NCBI GenBank assembly: GCA_902782645.1
Contig: CACZNV010000131.1
Coordinates: 1 to 35,724 of the forward strand
Source: an uncultured Ruminococcus sp.
GTDB taxonomy: Bacteria > Bacillota > Clostridia > UBA1212
Length of the DNA stretch: 35,724 bases
Direction of reading: 5' to 3'
The translations under genes were made by a program, and so were the position numbers. Shown one piece after another: positions 7,724 to 16,423 of the stretch. The notes below the pieces were generated by a model. It searched no databases and was not told the DNA's origin. It saw nothing but the letters and a program-made list of their open reading frames with translations. The stretch's first letter is position 1, and the number at the start of each line of letters is the position of its first letter.

Positions 7724-8589
7724 TCACCCTTTATCAATCAGGCGGTTCTCTTCAGCTAAATAAACTGTCAAAAGTTGCTTAAGGGAAAAGCCCCAGATAG
7801 AGTCATTCTGTTTTTCAGCCTCTTCTAACGATTCATTTATCGCCTTTTTCAAAAGTTCTCTGTCTTTGAAACTCAGCAGCCTTTTATAAATCTGAACAGA
7901 CCCGGGCCAGTTCATATCCTGTAGCCACTCCAGTAACTTCGGGATATACGGAATCAGTTCTTCATCTGTTTTTGAGGAAAGAACAAGGCTGCAATTATCC
8001 CAGACATTTTTATTGACTGTCTCACCCCAAGCAGGCTGTATCAGAACGTTTAAATCCTCCATTTTTGACGCCAATAATCTTCCTTCAGACTGAACATCAC
8101 AGGGTTTATTCCAATCAAGCATTTCGTAGATTTTGCTTAATTCGTCCATTTGTTCGTCGCCTCCCTGTGAAAGGTATGCGGGCGTTTTATGACCGCATGC
8201 CTTTTTTCTCAGTTGAGTTATCTCAATAGATACTTCTTTTGACACGATGTGGAGTTCACCACCGAAAAACTCAAACATCATACAGAGAGAATCCTTGTCG
8301 TATTCGCAATTATTCTGAGGAAGATTGTTAAGGGCTGTGAAGTTCTCTTCCAAATACAGTCCCATTGCCGTATCCCGGTCTGTCGGCCATCTGCTGTTAG
8401 TTGCAAGTATAATATCAATATTCTTAAAGACAACCACTATTTCTTCGGCCGTAAACGGATTGTGCAGTTCGAGCTCCAACCTTTCTTCACGACGTTGTAA
8501 TTTACACTTTTAAGTTGGGCATCATGAACATTGCCCAAATGTAAAAGCTCTTTCAATTTGTCTTTGTTGTTATGGTTAAATAGTTGCAT
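7724..8589 (-). pseudogene. DUF5071-like immunity gene with a 5' frameshift
   Basis: The main frame (7724-8479, 251 codons from a TTG) gives LELELHNPFTAEEIVVVF... and a C-terminal DUF5071-like part (IYEMLDWNKPCDVQSEGRLL, LEWLQDMNWPGSVQIYKRLL). The credible start is ATG 8589, with GGAGGATACT in front, which reads MQLFNHNNKDKLKELLHLGN and on to AQLKSVNYN. The two frames meet cleanly near 8495-8500: adding one base at TACAACGTCG would read SVNY(K)RREERLELELHNPF. This is a one-base deletion or sequencing error rather than a true TTG start. DUF5071 proteins are found as immunity partners of polymorphic toxins. No cognate toxin is beside it, so this looks like an orphan immunity gene. The last codons (IDKG stop) are shared with fragments at 17.77 and 19.10 kb. 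Confidence 0.7.
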
Positions 8590-8711
8590 AGTATCCTCCA
8601 AATCACCTGAAAGATTGCCGTTTTGTCTCTTTACTGTGCCGGAAACAGCAGTTTATTCAGTTTTCCGCACAAGCATCATCCATTTGCAGTCTGTATAATC
8701 TCTGCAGGTTC

Positions 8712-10367
8712 TTATTTGCCGAAATGGTCAAGGAAGGCGCCTGCAGGCACGCCCGATGAGTTTGTAAGGTTGATTTCATCGCCAAACACGCACGTTGTGA
8801 TTGCATTGTAGGCAACACCTACGAAAGGCATGTCGCAGGTGACGGTGACGGTGTCCTTGGCGGTGATCTTGGCGGTGACGTTGTAAGAGGGTGCAAGCAC
8901 AAAGGAGCCTGCAAGAACAGTGAAGCCCTTCACGTTCGTTCCGCCGTCTGAAGTTTTAAGGCCGCTGCCCACGTTTCTGAACTTGATTGTAGCTTTTTTG
9001 AGGTCCTTGGAGTAGGTGACCTTGTCGACAATTGGGCCGGAAGCTTCGGAGAGGGTGATGCCGGCACAGTTATTGACGGCGCAGGCAATCCTTGCGGCTC
9101 TCTCGCCCTGCTCGTATTTGCAGTTCGGATGGAGGCTGTTCCAGTAGGTTTTGTCGGTCCAGAGGTCTGAGGACTGAATCTGGTAGAAGTTGGCGCCCAT
9201 GTTGACAAGGCTGCCCATAGTGGCGCGGATCTTTCCTACGTCAAGGAAGGCCCAGTTGTCGGTGCCGGTGTAGTTGTGATCCGGGAGGAAGATTGCGGGG
9301 AACTCGATGAAGTACACGGGGAAATCTCTGTTGACGAGGTTGTGCGTGCTTCTCATGTGTTCGATCATGCCGACGAAGGCATCATCGTAGCGCTTGGTGG
9401 TCTCCTCAAGCAGATCGCTCTCCCCCTGATACCAGATGAAACCGTTGATGGCCATCCTGGCGAAGGGGTGGAAATACTCGTTGAACATGAACCGTCCCCA
9501 TTCGGCGTTGATGCCTTCGGTGACATAGTAGCCCTTTTCTTCGCTGAAAATGTCGGTACCGTACTTCTCGGCAACCTCGTTGGGCACAAAGCATCCGAGG
9601 GGGCGACCGCTGCCGTCAAGCTCTACAAGGCCTACGGGAATCTTTCCGTCGGTCAGTTTTACGAAGTGGTACGCGAAGAGATAGCCAATGGCGGAGAAGC
9701 CTTCAAGGTTCGCAGCTGTCGCAAAAGTCCAGCCGCCGAGACCGTCGTCGATGTCCTTGGCGACTTCTTCGGAACCCCTCACTTTGACGCCGTTGACGTA
9801 GCCCTGGCCCTTGTAGTTCAGCCTGATTGGGAGATTGGGATTGATTTGGTCCTTCGGGCAGCGGTCGTCGTTCTCCCCCAGGAACATCCAGTGTATGCCC
9901 ATCGGGTACTCCGCGTTCGACTGGCCCGAGACGATATAGACGTCGCCAACGAGCACATTCTTAAACACAACCTCTTTTTTGTCGGTGTATATTCTGAGGT
10001 CAGCGCCCACCGGATCGGCATCGAGCCTTGCCCCGAAAGTGAGCTCCCACTCGCCGTTTTCGACAAGCGCCTCGCACGTCACGCCCTTAAACTCGCCGCA
10101 AACCTTCTTTCCGTTCTGCGACTCATCCGCAAAACCCCAAACGCGAAAATGCTCGTTTCTCTGGAGAACCATGTTGTCCGAGAACACGTTCGAAACCTTA
10201 AAATTGTCGCAAAATTCCGCATTTAATACTTCGCCGTTAACCACATCCGTTACCCCCTTTTGTACGTCACGCCAGCCTTGCTGCTTCTGCGAGCACCCGG
10301 CAAGCATTGTAAAGCTCATTATAACCGCCACGGCCGCGGCAACAACTTTCCCGTATCCTTTTTTCAT
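8712..10367 (-). CDS. SASA-type acetylesterase lipoprotein (sialate O-acetylesterase family)
   Basis: The ATG at 10367 is chosen because GGGGGTG lies about 6 nt upstream. An upstream in-frame GTG at 10376 would overlap the preceding stop. The product has a lipoprotein signal with lipobox MLAGC, so it should be anchored outside the membrane. The SGNH/SASA hydrolase motifs are visible: nucleophile block SGQSNAEYPM, then WYQGESD, and the catalytic His in SLHPNCKYEQG. The C-terminal part (from about residue 430) is a beta-rich accessory domain. Family members remove acetyl groups from sialic acids or plant/mucin polysaccharides; the actual glycan is unknown. It follows the acyl-CoA ligase by 5 nt and is certainly cotranscribed with it. 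The region 8590-8711 downstream holds no gene. Confidence 0.88.
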   Translation of the reverse strand: MKKGYGKVVAAAVAVIMSFTMLAGCSQKQQGWRDVQKGVTDVVNGEVLNAEFCDNFKVSNVFSDNMVLQRNEHFRVWGFADESQNGKKVCGEFKGVTCEALVENGEWELTFGARLDADPVGADLRIYTDKKEVVFKNVLVGDVYIVSGQSNAEYPMGIHWMFLGENDDRCPKDQINPNLPIRLNYKGQGYVNGVKVRGSEEVAKDIDDGLGGWTFATAANLEGFSAIGYLFAYHFVKLTDGKIPVGLVELDGSGRPLGCFVPNEVAEKYGTDIFSEEKGYYVTEGINAEWGRFMFNEYFHPFARMAINGFIWYQGESDLLEETTKRYDDAFVGMIEHMRSTHNLVNRDFPVYFIEFPAIFLPDHNYTGTDNWAFLDVGKIRATMGSLVNMGANFYQIQSSDLWTDKTYWNSLHPNCKYEQGERAARIACAVNNCAGITLSEASGPIVDKVTYSKDLKKATIKFRNVGSGLKTSDGGTNVKGFTVLAGSFVLAPSYNVTAKITAKDTVTVTCDMPFVGVAYNAITTCVFGDEINLTNSSGVPAGAFLDHFGK

Positions 10368-10372
10368 AACAG

Positions 10373-12157
10373 TCACCCCCGGTTTTCCTCTTCCAGTTTC
10401 CGGTAGTCGACCTTGCCGACAAGCGTTCTCGGCAGGTCCTCTCTGAATTCGATCTCTTTGGGCACGGCGACCTTTATCATCTTCTCACGGCAGTAGTTTT
10501 TGATTTCCTCCGCCAGGGCGTCGCCTGCCTCATAGCCCTTTCTCACAACCACAAAGGCCTTCACCCGCTCCATTTTGTAGCTGTCCCTGACGCCGATAAC
10601 ACAGCAGATATGCACCGCCGGGTGTTCGGAAATGACCTTCTCTACATGAGTCGGATAAATGTTGTAGCCCGACGAGACTATAAGCCTCTTGAGCCTCTGT
10701 TTGAAGTATATAAAGCCGTCCCCGTCTATGACGCCAATGTCGCCCGTGTGCAGCCAGATCAGACCGTCGCTGTGAAGTCTTAGCGCATTGGCGGTTTCTT
10801 CCTCATTATCAATGTATCCTTTCATGACCGTCGGGCCTCTCAGACAGATCTCGCCTTCAGCGTCCGTTCCCGCGTCCTCTGTCGTACCGGTCTTTGCGAT
10901 CATGTAATAAGTGTCCGGGAAAGGAATGCCGATGCTTCCCCGCCTGTTGTAGCTGCAGGGTGTGAGGCAGGAAGCCGTCACGCACTCGGTGGTGCCGTAG
11001 CCTTCGCGGATCTGAACCTTGGCGCCACGTTCCTTGAGGAACCCGTCAACGCGATCCTTAAGCTCCGGAGGCAGGGTGTCCCCGCCGCTGAAAACGCCCT
11101 TCAGGAACGAAAGGTCTGCTTTTTTAAGGGACTCGGAGCGGAGAAGAGCCTCGAAAAGAGTGGGGACGCCGGGTATGAAATTCGGTTTTTTCTTTTTGAG
11201 TATTTTTGCGTAGCCCTCCACCGAAAAACGGGGCATGAGAACGCACTCAACACCGTATATAAGGGGCATGTGGATGCCTATTCCCAGCCCGAAGCCGTGA
11301 AAAAGAGGCATCACGGAGAGCATTTTCAGCCCCGGCTCCCTCGTTTCACCGCTCGCGGCAAGCGTCTGTATCGCCAATGCATTTATGTTCAAATCCGTCA
11401 GCATGATTCCCTTCGGAGTGCCCGTCGTTCCGCCGCTATAAAGGATCACCGCGGTTTCATCCTCGCGCTTCCCGTTTGCAAAGCCGAAAGTCTCAGTCTC
11501 AGTGCCCCTGCCGGCTGCAATAAACTGCTTCCAAGTCAGGGCATTCTCCGGAAGGTCACTGCTTCTGACCTTCTTTTTATTGGCGGCTTCGTATACGGTT
11601 CTTTTGATGAAGGAGAGCTCATCGCCGACGGAAGTGACCACGACTTTTATCGCGCGCCCCGTCTTTTTCGAGCATTCGTTTGCGGCGGCAAGATTCTTCG
11701 CGAAAAACAGATCGACCGTAAGAAGCATCACGCTCTTTGAAATGGAAAGATACTGCGAAATCTCGTCAGCCGAAGAAAGCGGATGGATCATGCTCGGTAC
11801 CGCACCTATTTTACTGAGTGCGTAGAAGCAGTAAAGAGCCTGGGGTATGTTGGGCATCGATACGGTCACGGCGTCGCCCCGGTTTATGCCTGCGGCCACA
11901 AAGGCCGCCGCTGTATCATCGATTTTTTTGAAAAATGATCTAAAGTCTATGATTCTTCCTTCAAAATCCACAGCAGGTTCCCGCATCCACTTCCCTGCGC
12001 TGTGAACAAGAAGCTCATAAATAGTTTTTTTCGGATATTTAAGGAAAAATTTGTCATTGCCGTAGTACTTTTTCCAAACGCCCGCAGCGGCCTCTTTAAC
12101 CGCCTGTGTCCCGCCGCAAATATCAAAATATTCGTCTTCGAAAGCTTTTTCCGCCAT
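10373..12157 (-). CDS. AMP-forming acyl-CoA synthetase / ligase
   Basis: The 594-residue protein is an ANL-superfamily ligase. It carries A3 motif LYSGGTTGTPKGIM, A5 motif EGYGTTECV, A7 motif WLHTGDIG, hinge LKRLIVSSGYNIYP and C-terminal lysine motif LPRTLVGKVDY. It differs from the synthetase at 784-2496 in carrying an extra N-terminal stretch of about 40 residues and in poor similarity outside motifs, so it is a separate subfamily. The ATG is preceded by GGGGATAG. It is transcribed from the promoter at 12208-12236 and overlaps the ribosome site of the SASA esterase. That operon partner is unusual. Substrate not decidable. Confidence 0.9.
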   Translation of the reverse strand: MAEKAFEDEYFDICGGTQAVKEAAAGVWKKYYGNDKFFLKYPKKTIYELLVHSAGKWMREPAVDFEGRIIDFRSFFKKIDDTAAAFVAAGINRGDAVTVSMPNIPQALYCFYALSKIGAVPSMIHPLSSADEISQYLSISKSVMLLTVDLFFAKNLAAANECSKKTGRAIKVVVTSVGDELSFIKRTVYEAANKKKVRSSDLPENALTWKQFIAAGRGTETETFGFANGKREDETAVILYSGGTTGTPKGIMLTDLNINALAIQTLAASGETREPGLKMLSVMPLFHGFGLGIGIHMPLIYGVECVLMPRFSVEGYAKILKKKKPNFIPGVPTLFEALLRSESLKKADLSFLKGVFSGGDTLPPELKDRVDGFLKERGAKVQIREGYGTTECVTASCLTPCSYNRRGSIGIPFPDTYYMIAKTGTTEDAGTDAEGEICLRGPTVMKGYIDNEEETANALRLHSDGLIWLHTGDIGVIDGDGFIYFKQRLKRLIVSSGYNIYPTHVEKVISEHPAVHICCVIGVRDSYKMERVKAFVVVRKGYEAGDALAEEIKNYCREKMIKVAVPKEIEFREDLPRTLVGKVDYRKLEEENRG

Positions 12158-12207
12158 AATGCTATCCCCGGATTAATTTGTGAAAACCGCACTGCGCCAC
12201 GCATTGA

Positions 12208-12236
12208 ATTATACACCGCGGCAGGCAAAAAGACAA
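12208..12236 (-). promoter_or_regulatory. Promoter of the ligase-esterase operon
   Basis: On the minus strand TTGTCT (12231-12236), a 17-bp spacer and an extended TGTATAAT (-10 at 12208-12213) stand about 50 nt before the ATG at 12157. The rest of the gap, 12237-12434, shows no gene. Confidence 0.65.
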
Positions 12237-12434
12237 ACAAAAAGCCGCTAGAGATTGTCTCAGGTAATTGTTTGTAGCTTTGATAGTAGCTTCATAAATA
12301 TTAGCACTCCGCTTCTTGATGTTATTGGAGAGTAAAGCTCTTTCTCTACTAGGGTCTTTTCACAAAAGACACGGAATCATCTAATTGCAGGTTTACGGAT
12401 TTATTGAATTCACCACCCATTCGATTATTCGGTA

Positions 12435-13085
12435 TTACAATCCAAATACCATTTTCTTCGTGCTGTCTATTATAGTACGAAAATATTCAATACGCTTCTC
12501 TTCATTAATGAATGTAATCGAAATAAGTGCATTAATATCGGCTTCAAACTTGTACTTGATTGAGTCGGATATCTGCGATTTGTTGATTTCATTAATTGCT
12601 TTGTTAACTAAAAAAGTCAAGTCTCTTGGCGGGTTTCCCAGCATAACACATAGATAAATAAGTAATTTGTATTTACTTAAAACAGATCCCTTGAATTCTT
12701 CGGGAAATTTATGAATCAACATAGATTGGAGATTATAAGGGTTACTTATCTTAGAGAAGAATGGTAAAATGCGGCAGTCTACCGTTTTCTTTACCAGATC
12801 AACCCATTTGTTTATTGACACGTCTGTTTCATATGGCATACACAAAGATGTATTGCCCGAAACTATCTGTTCTAAACGGCCTCCATATGCATAGTGAAAG
12901 TGATCTTCTGGAATAAAAAGCGGGAAATATGCGTACCTAAAATAAACACTATTTGTGTTTGTGCATTCAAATGAGAAAGCAAAAACCGAACTATTGTTCG
13001 TTTTGATGATATAGCGTCCATGTTTTTTGAATCCGCGTTTCTCAAAAAAATCTCCGAACCAGTTATATACTTCTTTGTTTTTCAT
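12435..13085 (-). CDS. Hypothetical protein, probable immunity partner of the toxin remnant
   Basis: The 216-residue soluble protein begins MKNKEVYNWFGDFFEKRGFKK. It has no signal peptide and is AT-rich compared with its flanks. The first 40 residues (FEKRGFKKHGRYIIKTNNSSVFAFSF) resemble the start of DUF4304-like proteins, but I am not sure of the family. Its ATG lies two bases after the stop of a toxin C-terminal fragment (13087-13266), with GAGGG as ribosome site. That is the tight toxin-immunity coupling expected in polymorphic toxin cassettes. Immunity function is inferred from position. Confidence 0.7.
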   Translation of the reverse strand: MKNKEVYNWFGDFFEKRGFKKHGRYIIKTNNSSVFAFSFECTNTNSVYFRYAYFPLFIPEDHFHYAYGGRLEQIVSGNTSLCMPYETDVSINKWVDLVKKTVDCRILPFFSKISNPYNLQSMLIHKFPEEFKGSVLSKYKLLIYLCVMLGNPPRDLTFLVNKAINEINKSQISDSIKYKFEADINALISITFINEEKRIEYFRTIIDSTKKMVFGL

Positions 13086-13086
13086 A

Positions 13087-13266
13087 TTACCCTCTTATTT
13101 CGAAAATCTCAAAAAAACCTTTTCCAGAAATATCGATAATTGTTTTAATTCTTTCTGTTGTAAGCCTGGCAGAACCAGTTTTTAAATCCCACGCACATAG
13201 AATTCTTTTGTTTTCATCGAATAGGACCACATCTAGACGGATACTTCCAGAAAAAGAGTTTGCGAC
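13087..13266 (-). pseudogene. C-terminal remnant of a PD-(D/E)XK polymorphic toxin
   Basis: A 59-codon frame ends at TAA 13087-13089. A stop lies immediately upstream of its first codon and there is no start codon with a ribosome site. It reads SIRLDVVLFDENKRILCAWD, then LKTGSARLTTERIKTII. The spacing L-D-x13-D-L-K, the following TG, and the LT.ERI tail match the active-site strand of PD-(D/E)XK nuclease toxins seen at the C-terminus of Rhs or Hint proteins. The rest of the toxin is gone. The immunity-like gene follows after two bases. Called a remnant with good confidence; exact toxin family not named. Confidence 0.7.
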
Positions 13267-13623
13267 CTATCTGGCTTTGATTGTAGCATTTGCGCCTTTA
13301 AAAAACAATCTCTTCATCTGCGTTATTTTGCGCTTAATAACTCGTGGCTAAGGCGAAAATATCGTACTGTTCTATAATATCTACATTCTTCCTTCGAATC
13401 TCATTTCCTTTGAAACGCGCCTTAAACAGATGCAAGCGGTCGCTATGCCTACGACCGCTTGACCTAAGGGGAAAAAGGGTTTAGATAATTACGGATCATG
13501 AAAAAGAAAGGAGTTTTTTTGTGCCACAACAAAAGGAGGATTTGGCCGTAATTATCGTTTTTGCCTTTGGGGGCTTTCGCCCTTCGAGCAGTTCTAATTA
13601 TACTCGCGTATATTGAAAAAAGC
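13267..13623. other. Gene-free gap with two inverted repeats, possible small RNA
   Basis: No gene is supported here. There are two clear inverted repeats: CAAGCGGTCG / CGACCGCTTG (13433-13442 and 13452-13461, perfect 10 bp, 9-base loop) and GATAATTACGG / CCGTAATTATC (13484-13494 and 13546-13556, perfect 11 bp). On the minus strand the second hairpin loop carries CCTCCTTTTG and CTCCTTTC, which are complementary to Shine-Dalgarno sites. A TATAAT (13597-13602) lies upstream on the same strand, but without a good -35. Confidence 0.45.
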
Positions 13624-15627
13624 TTAACGGTCGCTGACCTTAAAGATTTCAATACCGCTGTCGTTATAAACCCTCTCGTAGTTTTCCCGCAGATACGGTG
13701 TAATCAGATTTGACAGGTTGCCCCTCTCGTAATCGCCAATGTAAACATAGTCGATATTCGCAGCCACCCTGTTTGCCTCAAACACGGTCTCGTCCGTAAG
13801 CATGCTCTTCATCAGAGCCTCCCGGTCTCTGTAGTTAACACCGTGGAAGTAGAGGAACGTGCCTGCACCGACATATATGTTTCTGCCGGTGAGAGAAGAA
13901 ATGGTGTTGTTGTGATTGTTCCAGCACAGGAACACCGATTTCGGATCGGTGTTCTGTTCAATCCATTCGGCGGCTTTTACATTGGCGGAGTTGTAGAGCT
14001 GATAAGCCTCGCCCTTATTGGTTTCCTTGTCGCGCCTTGCCGATACAAGCTCCCGGCCTATAGTGAGCGTGCCTGAAATTGTCATGACTATCACTATGAG
14101 CACCGCGATATACTTGATGCCTCTTATCCCTTTCAGCTTCTGATAGCAGCTGCCGAGGAAGTCGGCAATCATGATGGCCATGTAGAGGTACCAGACGAAG
14201 AACAGCTTAATGTTGTCGTACAGGTTGGGCTGGAATACGATAAGTTCTGCAACGGTGAAGATGAGGAACGGACCGATATAGAGCAGTTTTTTCTTTCCCT
14301 CTGCAGAGAGGAAAGCGGCGGGGATCAGCAGGAAAGTCAAACCCACATTTTTGACCCAGAACCAGGTCCAGCTGTCCTTCGGGGATGCGCTGCTGTTGGA
14401 CCAGTTGAATATGAACCTCACAAAGTGCTCGCCGCCAACCGCATTGAAGGTCCACATCACCAGCTGCGGCACGGAAAGAATGAGGGCGGGGACACCGAAC
14501 ATCAGCCAGCAGAGAAGGATCCTTGGCCTGAATTTATCCCTTACGCAGCTCACGATTATCCACGCAAAGGCGATGATTCCGGCGGCGAGGTAAGAGTGGG
14601 TGTGAATCATTGGCAATAAGCCGGCAAGGACACCCGCAACAAGGTAATAGCTCATTTTCTGCTCAAACACAGCCCTGTAAAGGATGTAGAGCACTATGAA
14701 CAGGCACATCCAGCCGAACAAAGTCGCCCTCTGAGGCAGAAGCATGTCCGCTATAACGTTTGTCCAGCGCACGTTCTTGTCCACCAGGTTTGTCGGCGTT
14801 TCGTAGAAGGCCGTGAATATCCTTGTGAAATTGGTTTTGTTTGAAGCTGTACCGTCAAGGAAATAGATGAGTCCGAAGCCGCCGTCAAGGCAGAAGAACG
14901 AGAACGCGAGGGATGTCCTGCCGATGCTCTTCAGGATGGCTTCCGCAATGTACCAGACGCCCATGAAAACGAACCAGAACGCAAAGAACATCGGCACCAT
15001 GTAGGCTGTTCTGAGAGACGATCCGAAGAGAAGCATTGACGATGAGACCGAATCGCACATGAAGGGGTAGTTCAGCGGCTCCACACCGCCAAGGAGCGAA
15101 TATGTGGGCGGGAAAGTGTGCTGCCTTGCAATGCTCGTAATAAAACCAAGGTGCATATTCATGTCGCCGTAGGTCGCCTGCCCCGTGTAGTAAGCCCCGT
15201 CGTCGTAGTTCAGCGTGTGCGTCACCACAAGGACGACAGCGACCGCCAAAAACGTGAGCGTAAAGCCCAGCATGAACGCGTCTTTTTTCGTAAATTTAGT
15301 GAAATAATGTCTGAATGGATCAAAGAGCGCCTGCTTGTAATCGCCAATGATCTCGCCGTTATTTCTCCCCCGCTTCAAAAGCCAGAGCGGCTTCAGGAAA
15401 ACTATCCCGCAAACGATGATCACCGACAGGATGATTCCAAAGACATGGGACAGCACCGTAAATCCGAACAGGAACGAGAAAGGCACATGGGACCACATGA
15501 GGAGCATTATGCCTATGACACCGCCAAGCCAGAGTTTCTTAAACCAGGTCTTTTCAGAGGAGAAAAGCGCCGCTCCGGCAGCGATGCCGAGAATAATATA
15601 GCTTATCAGAAGCAGTATGCCTACCAT
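13624..15627 (-). CDS. Multi-pass membrane protein, GT-C glycosyltransferase-like
   Basis: The 667-residue protein has about a dozen hydrophobic segments, beginning MVGILLLISYIILGIAAGAA. A large extracytoplasmic loop after the fourth segment contains LNYDDGAYYTGQATYGDMNM and HLGFITSIARQHTFPP. A soluble C-terminal domain (from about residue 540, SANVKAAEWIEQNTDPKSVF) holds the NHNN and NIYVGAG segments. Acidic residues in the first big loop plus a C-terminal periplasmic domain are typical of GT-C enzymes using polyprenyl-phosphate sugars. Donor and acceptor unknown. It follows the lyxose isomerase-like gene by about 50 nt in the same direction, with AAGGAAAC before the ATG. Confidence 0.75.
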   Translation of the reverse strand: MVGILLLISYIILGIAAGAALFSSEKTWFKKLWLGGVIGIMLLMWSHVPFSFLFGFTVLSHVFGIILSVIIVCGIVFLKPLWLLKRGRNNGEIIGDYKQALFDPFRHYFTKFTKKDAFMLGFTLTFLAVAVVLVVTHTLNYDDGAYYTGQATYGDMNMHLGFITSIARQHTFPPTYSLLGGVEPLNYPFMCDSVSSSMLLFGSSLRTAYMVPMFFAFWFVFMGVWYIAEAILKSIGRTSLAFSFFCLDGGFGLIYFLDGTASNKTNFTRIFTAFYETPTNLVDKNVRWTNVIADMLLPQRATLFGWMCLFIVLYILYRAVFEQKMSYYLVAGVLAGLLPMIHTHSYLAAGIIAFAWIIVSCVRDKFRPRILLCWLMFGVPALILSVPQLVMWTFNAVGGEHFVRFIFNWSNSSASPKDSWTWFWVKNVGLTFLLIPAAFLSAEGKKKLLYIGPFLIFTVAELIVFQPNLYDNIKLFFVWYLYMAIMIADFLGSCYQKLKGIRGIKYIAVLIVIVMTISGTLTIGRELVSARRDKETNKGEAYQLYNSANVKAAEWIEQNTDPKSVFLCWNNHNNTISSLTGRNIYVGAGTFLYFHGVNYRDREALMKSMLTDETVFEANRVAANIDYVYIGDYERGNLSNLITPYLRENYERVYNDSGIEIFKVSDR

Positions 15628-15679
15628 CCGAACCGTTTCCTTCCGTTTAATTCAAACTAACCGAAGCGTCTTTTAAAAA

Positions 15680-16369
15680 TCAGTCTTTTGCCTTCGGGTA
15701 TTCGTTGCAGAGGAGCCTGTAAGGAGCCTCGTCCTCTTCGATTGCCGGGAATCTTCCTGCCGGGGGATCGAAGTGGTTGTCGTTGTTGTCGTCGTTGCAC
15801 TGGCTGACCTCGCCAAGGAGAACGTTGCCGGTGCCCGGCTCAACGGAGAAATCATGGTAGAGCCTCTGCGTGATGTGGATGCTCTCGCCGGGAGTCAGCC
15901 TCACCTGAGTTCCTGCCGGAACCGTATATGTTCTGCCGTCGGTGTGGACGGTTACGTCGCTCTCATAGTCGATAGTCTCATCCTCGTGGGAGTTGTAAAC
16001 GCGGATCAGGACATTGCCGCCTCCGCGGTTTATAATGTCCTCTGTCTTGTACCAATGGAAATGATTCAGCGCATACTGGCCCTCTTTGAGATAGAGTATC
16101 TTCTCGGCGTAAACCTTTGGATACTTTTCGGGCATGAGACGGTTGCCGTTTCTTATTGTGATGAGGGAAAATCCCACCTCGTCAAACTTTCCCATGCCGT
16201 AGTCGGTGATATCCCAGCCCAGCATACACTCCCGCACCTCGTCGTATTCGTGGCCGAGGGTCTCCCACTGCTCCGGCGTAAAGCCGCAGAACGGCGGAAG
16301 CTTGAATCCGCATTTTTGGCACATCGCCTCAAGTTCCTTGAGCGCCTTGTTTATTTCAGACCTTTTCAT
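15680..16369 (-). CDS. D-lyxose ketol-isomerase family cupin
   Basis: The 229-residue protein matches the D-lyxose isomerase family in length and motifs: metal-binding NHFHWYKTEDIINRGGG (two His and a Glu) and the second cupin motif with LYHDF near residue 170. The family interconverts D-lyxose with D-xylulose, and D-mannose with D-fructose, using Mn or another divalent metal in the cytoplasm. GGAGG precedes the ATG. It lies 54 nt behind the aminotransferase and ahead of the GT-C-like gene, so it could supply a nucleotide-sugar precursor; that is inference. Confidence 0.85.
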   Translation of the reverse strand: MKRSEINKALKELEAMCQKCGFKLPPFCGFTPEQWETLGHEYDEVRECMLGWDITDYGMGKFDEVGFSLITIRNGNRLMPEKYPKVYAEKILYLKEGQYALNHFHWYKTEDIINRGGGNVLIRVYNSHEDETIDYESDVTVHTDGRTYTVPAGTQVRLTPGESIHITQRLYHDFSVEPGTGNVLLGEVSQCNDDNNDNHFDPPAGRFPAIEEDEAPYRLLCNEYPKAKD

Positions 16370-16423
16370 AATGATTTCCTCCGGATGACATTGGTTATTT
16401 GTTTCCGCAATTCCTTTGCGTGT

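Noticed and set aside
9276-10226. Long plus-strand frame opposite the esterase gene
   Set aside because: It mirrors the coding strand of a well-supported SASA esterase, has no ribosome site and no recognisable domain.
13433-13461. Perfect 10-bp hairpin as an intrinsic terminator
   Set aside because: No U-tract follows on either strand, so it is reported only as an inverted repeat.
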